This document shows positions 62,961 through 64,000 of a stretch of DNA of 64,000 nt, one piece after another. How positions within the stretch are numbered: the stretch's first letter is position 1; the number at the start of each line of letters is the position of its first letter. This DNA comes from Rhodeus uyekii (taxonomy: Eukaryota; Chordata; Actinopteri; Cypriniformes; Acheilognathidae): assembly GCA_037043235.1 (NCBI GenBank), contig JAWRVZ010000016.1, positions 872,501 through 936,500 of the forward strand, read 5' to 3'. The notes beneath the pieces are model-generated. The model searched no databases. It saw only the letters and a list, made by a program, of their open reading frames with translations, and was not told the DNA's origin. Made by a program: the position numbers and the translations under genes.

Positions 62961-64000
62961 TGGGTACAGAAAGTATTCAGACCCCTTTAAATTTTCACTC
63001 TTTGTTATATTGCAGCCATTTGCTAAATTCATTAAAAGTTCATTTTTTCCCTCATTAATGTACACACAGCACCCCATATTTACATTTTTGCAGATATATT
63101 AAAAAAAAGAAAAACTGAAATATCACATGGTCCTAAGTATTCAGACCCTTTGCTCAGTATTTAGTAGAAGCACCTTTTGCTGTAATACAGCCATGAGTCT
63201 TTTTGGGAAAGATGCAACACGTTTTTCACACCTGGATTTTGGGATCCTCTGCCATTCTTCCTTGCAGATCCTCTCCAGAGGATGGTGGACAGCCATTTTT
63301 AGGTCTCTCCAGAGATGCTCAATTGGGTTTAAGTCAGGGTTCTGGCTGGGCCATTCAAGAACAGTCACAAAGTAATTGTGAAGCCACTACTTCATTATTT
63401 TAGTTGTGTGTTTAGGGTCATTGTCTTGTTGGAAGGTAAACCTTCGGCCCAGTCTGAGGTCCTGAGCACTCTGATGAAGGTTTTCGATTGCACCCAGTCG
63501 TCCTGTCCCTACAGCTGAAAAACACACCCACACCTGATGCTGCACCACCATGCTTCACTGTTGGGACTGTATTGGACAGGTGATGAGCAGTGCCTGGTTT
63601 TCTCCACACATACCGCTTAAGGCAAATAAGTTCTATCTTTGTCTCATCAGACCAGAGAATCTTATTTCTCACCATCTTGGAGTCCTTCAGGTGTTTTTTT
63701 TTTAGCAAAACATGCGACCTTTCATGTGTCTTGCACTGAGGAGAGGCTTCTGTCGGCCCCCTCTGCCATAAAGCCCTGACTGGTGGAGGGATGCACCCTC
63801 CACAGTGCAGTGATGGTTGACTTTCTACAACTTTCTCCCATGTACCGACTGCATCTCTGGAGCTCAGCCACAGTGATCTTTTTGGTTGTTCTTTACCTCT
63901 CTCACCAAGGCTCTTCTCCCCCGATAGCTCAGTTTGGCCGGATGGCCAGCTCTAGGAAGGGTTCTGGTCGTGCCAAACGTCTTCCATTTAAGGATTATGG
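62961..64000 (-). mobile_element. Tc1-like transposon, one end, cut by the window
   Basis: The end TGGGTACAGAAAGTATTCAG abuts a TA repeat. The 14-mer AAGTATTCAGACCC occurs at 62971-62984 and at 63135-63148, the internal/external direct-repeat pattern of IR/DR Tc1 elements. Confidence 0.85.
63141..64000 (-). pseudogene. Tc1-like transposase, frameshifted, 5' part beyond window
   Basis: The minus strand reads KILWSDETKIELI (first catalytic Asp), PTVKHGG, and later NPDLNPIEHLWRDLKMAVHH (last catalytic Glu), in at least two frames with internal deletions. DDE transposase of the Tc1 family; the coding N-terminus lies off the right edge. It cannot encode an intact enzyme as it stands. Confidence 0.85.

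Overview
The window looks like vertebrate nuclear DNA, most likely from a cyprinid-type teleost. The reasons are a spliced homeobox gene with GT-AG introns, AT-rich intergenic DNA, and many repeats typical of fish: Tc1-like transposons, tRNA-derived SINEs with an L2-type tail, L2-like LINE 3' ends and palindromic MITEs. Repeat families were named by recognition only; no database search was possible.

The only protein-coding gene I can support is dmbx1, a K50 paired-like homeobox gene on the minus strand. Its coding exons are at 5881-6034, 5599-5777, 5115-5514 and 4216-4634 and give a 383-residue protein. There is a probable non-coding first exon at about 9342-9515 with TATA-like and CCAAT signals, and a probable 3' UTR down to about 3025.

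From about 9.6 kb to 42 kb no gene was found. Low-repeat blocks rich in homeodomain-type AT motifs alternate with AT-rich DNA that carries MITEs, a diverged direct duplication (22.3 and 25.8 kb), a SINE nested inside a MITE, and many microsatellites. This resembles the regulatory desert often found around developmental transcription factors, but that is inference. No sequence conservation could be tested.

From about 42 kb to 64 kb the DNA is mostly transposon debris. It holds three same-strand L2-like LINE 3' ends (43.2, 48.1, 49.6 kb), a broken Tc1-like transposase (50.8 kb), a Tigger-like end (51.4-51.8 kb), and a 227-bp CpG-dense insert between 16-bp direct repeats (55.9 kb). Then come two LINE reverse-transcriptase fragments (56.5-57.4 kb), a 27-bp minisatellite of about 33.5 copies running straight into a Tc1-like transposase fragment (58.0-59.7 kb), a possible solo LTR (62.3-62.8 kb), and a degraded Tc1-like element cut by the window edge.

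I found no operon-like, CRISPR, tRNA or rRNA gene content and no clear new multi-gene system. The observations most worth following are the 227-bp insert, the minisatellite-transposase junction, and the five-residue alternative-splice relic in dmbx1.
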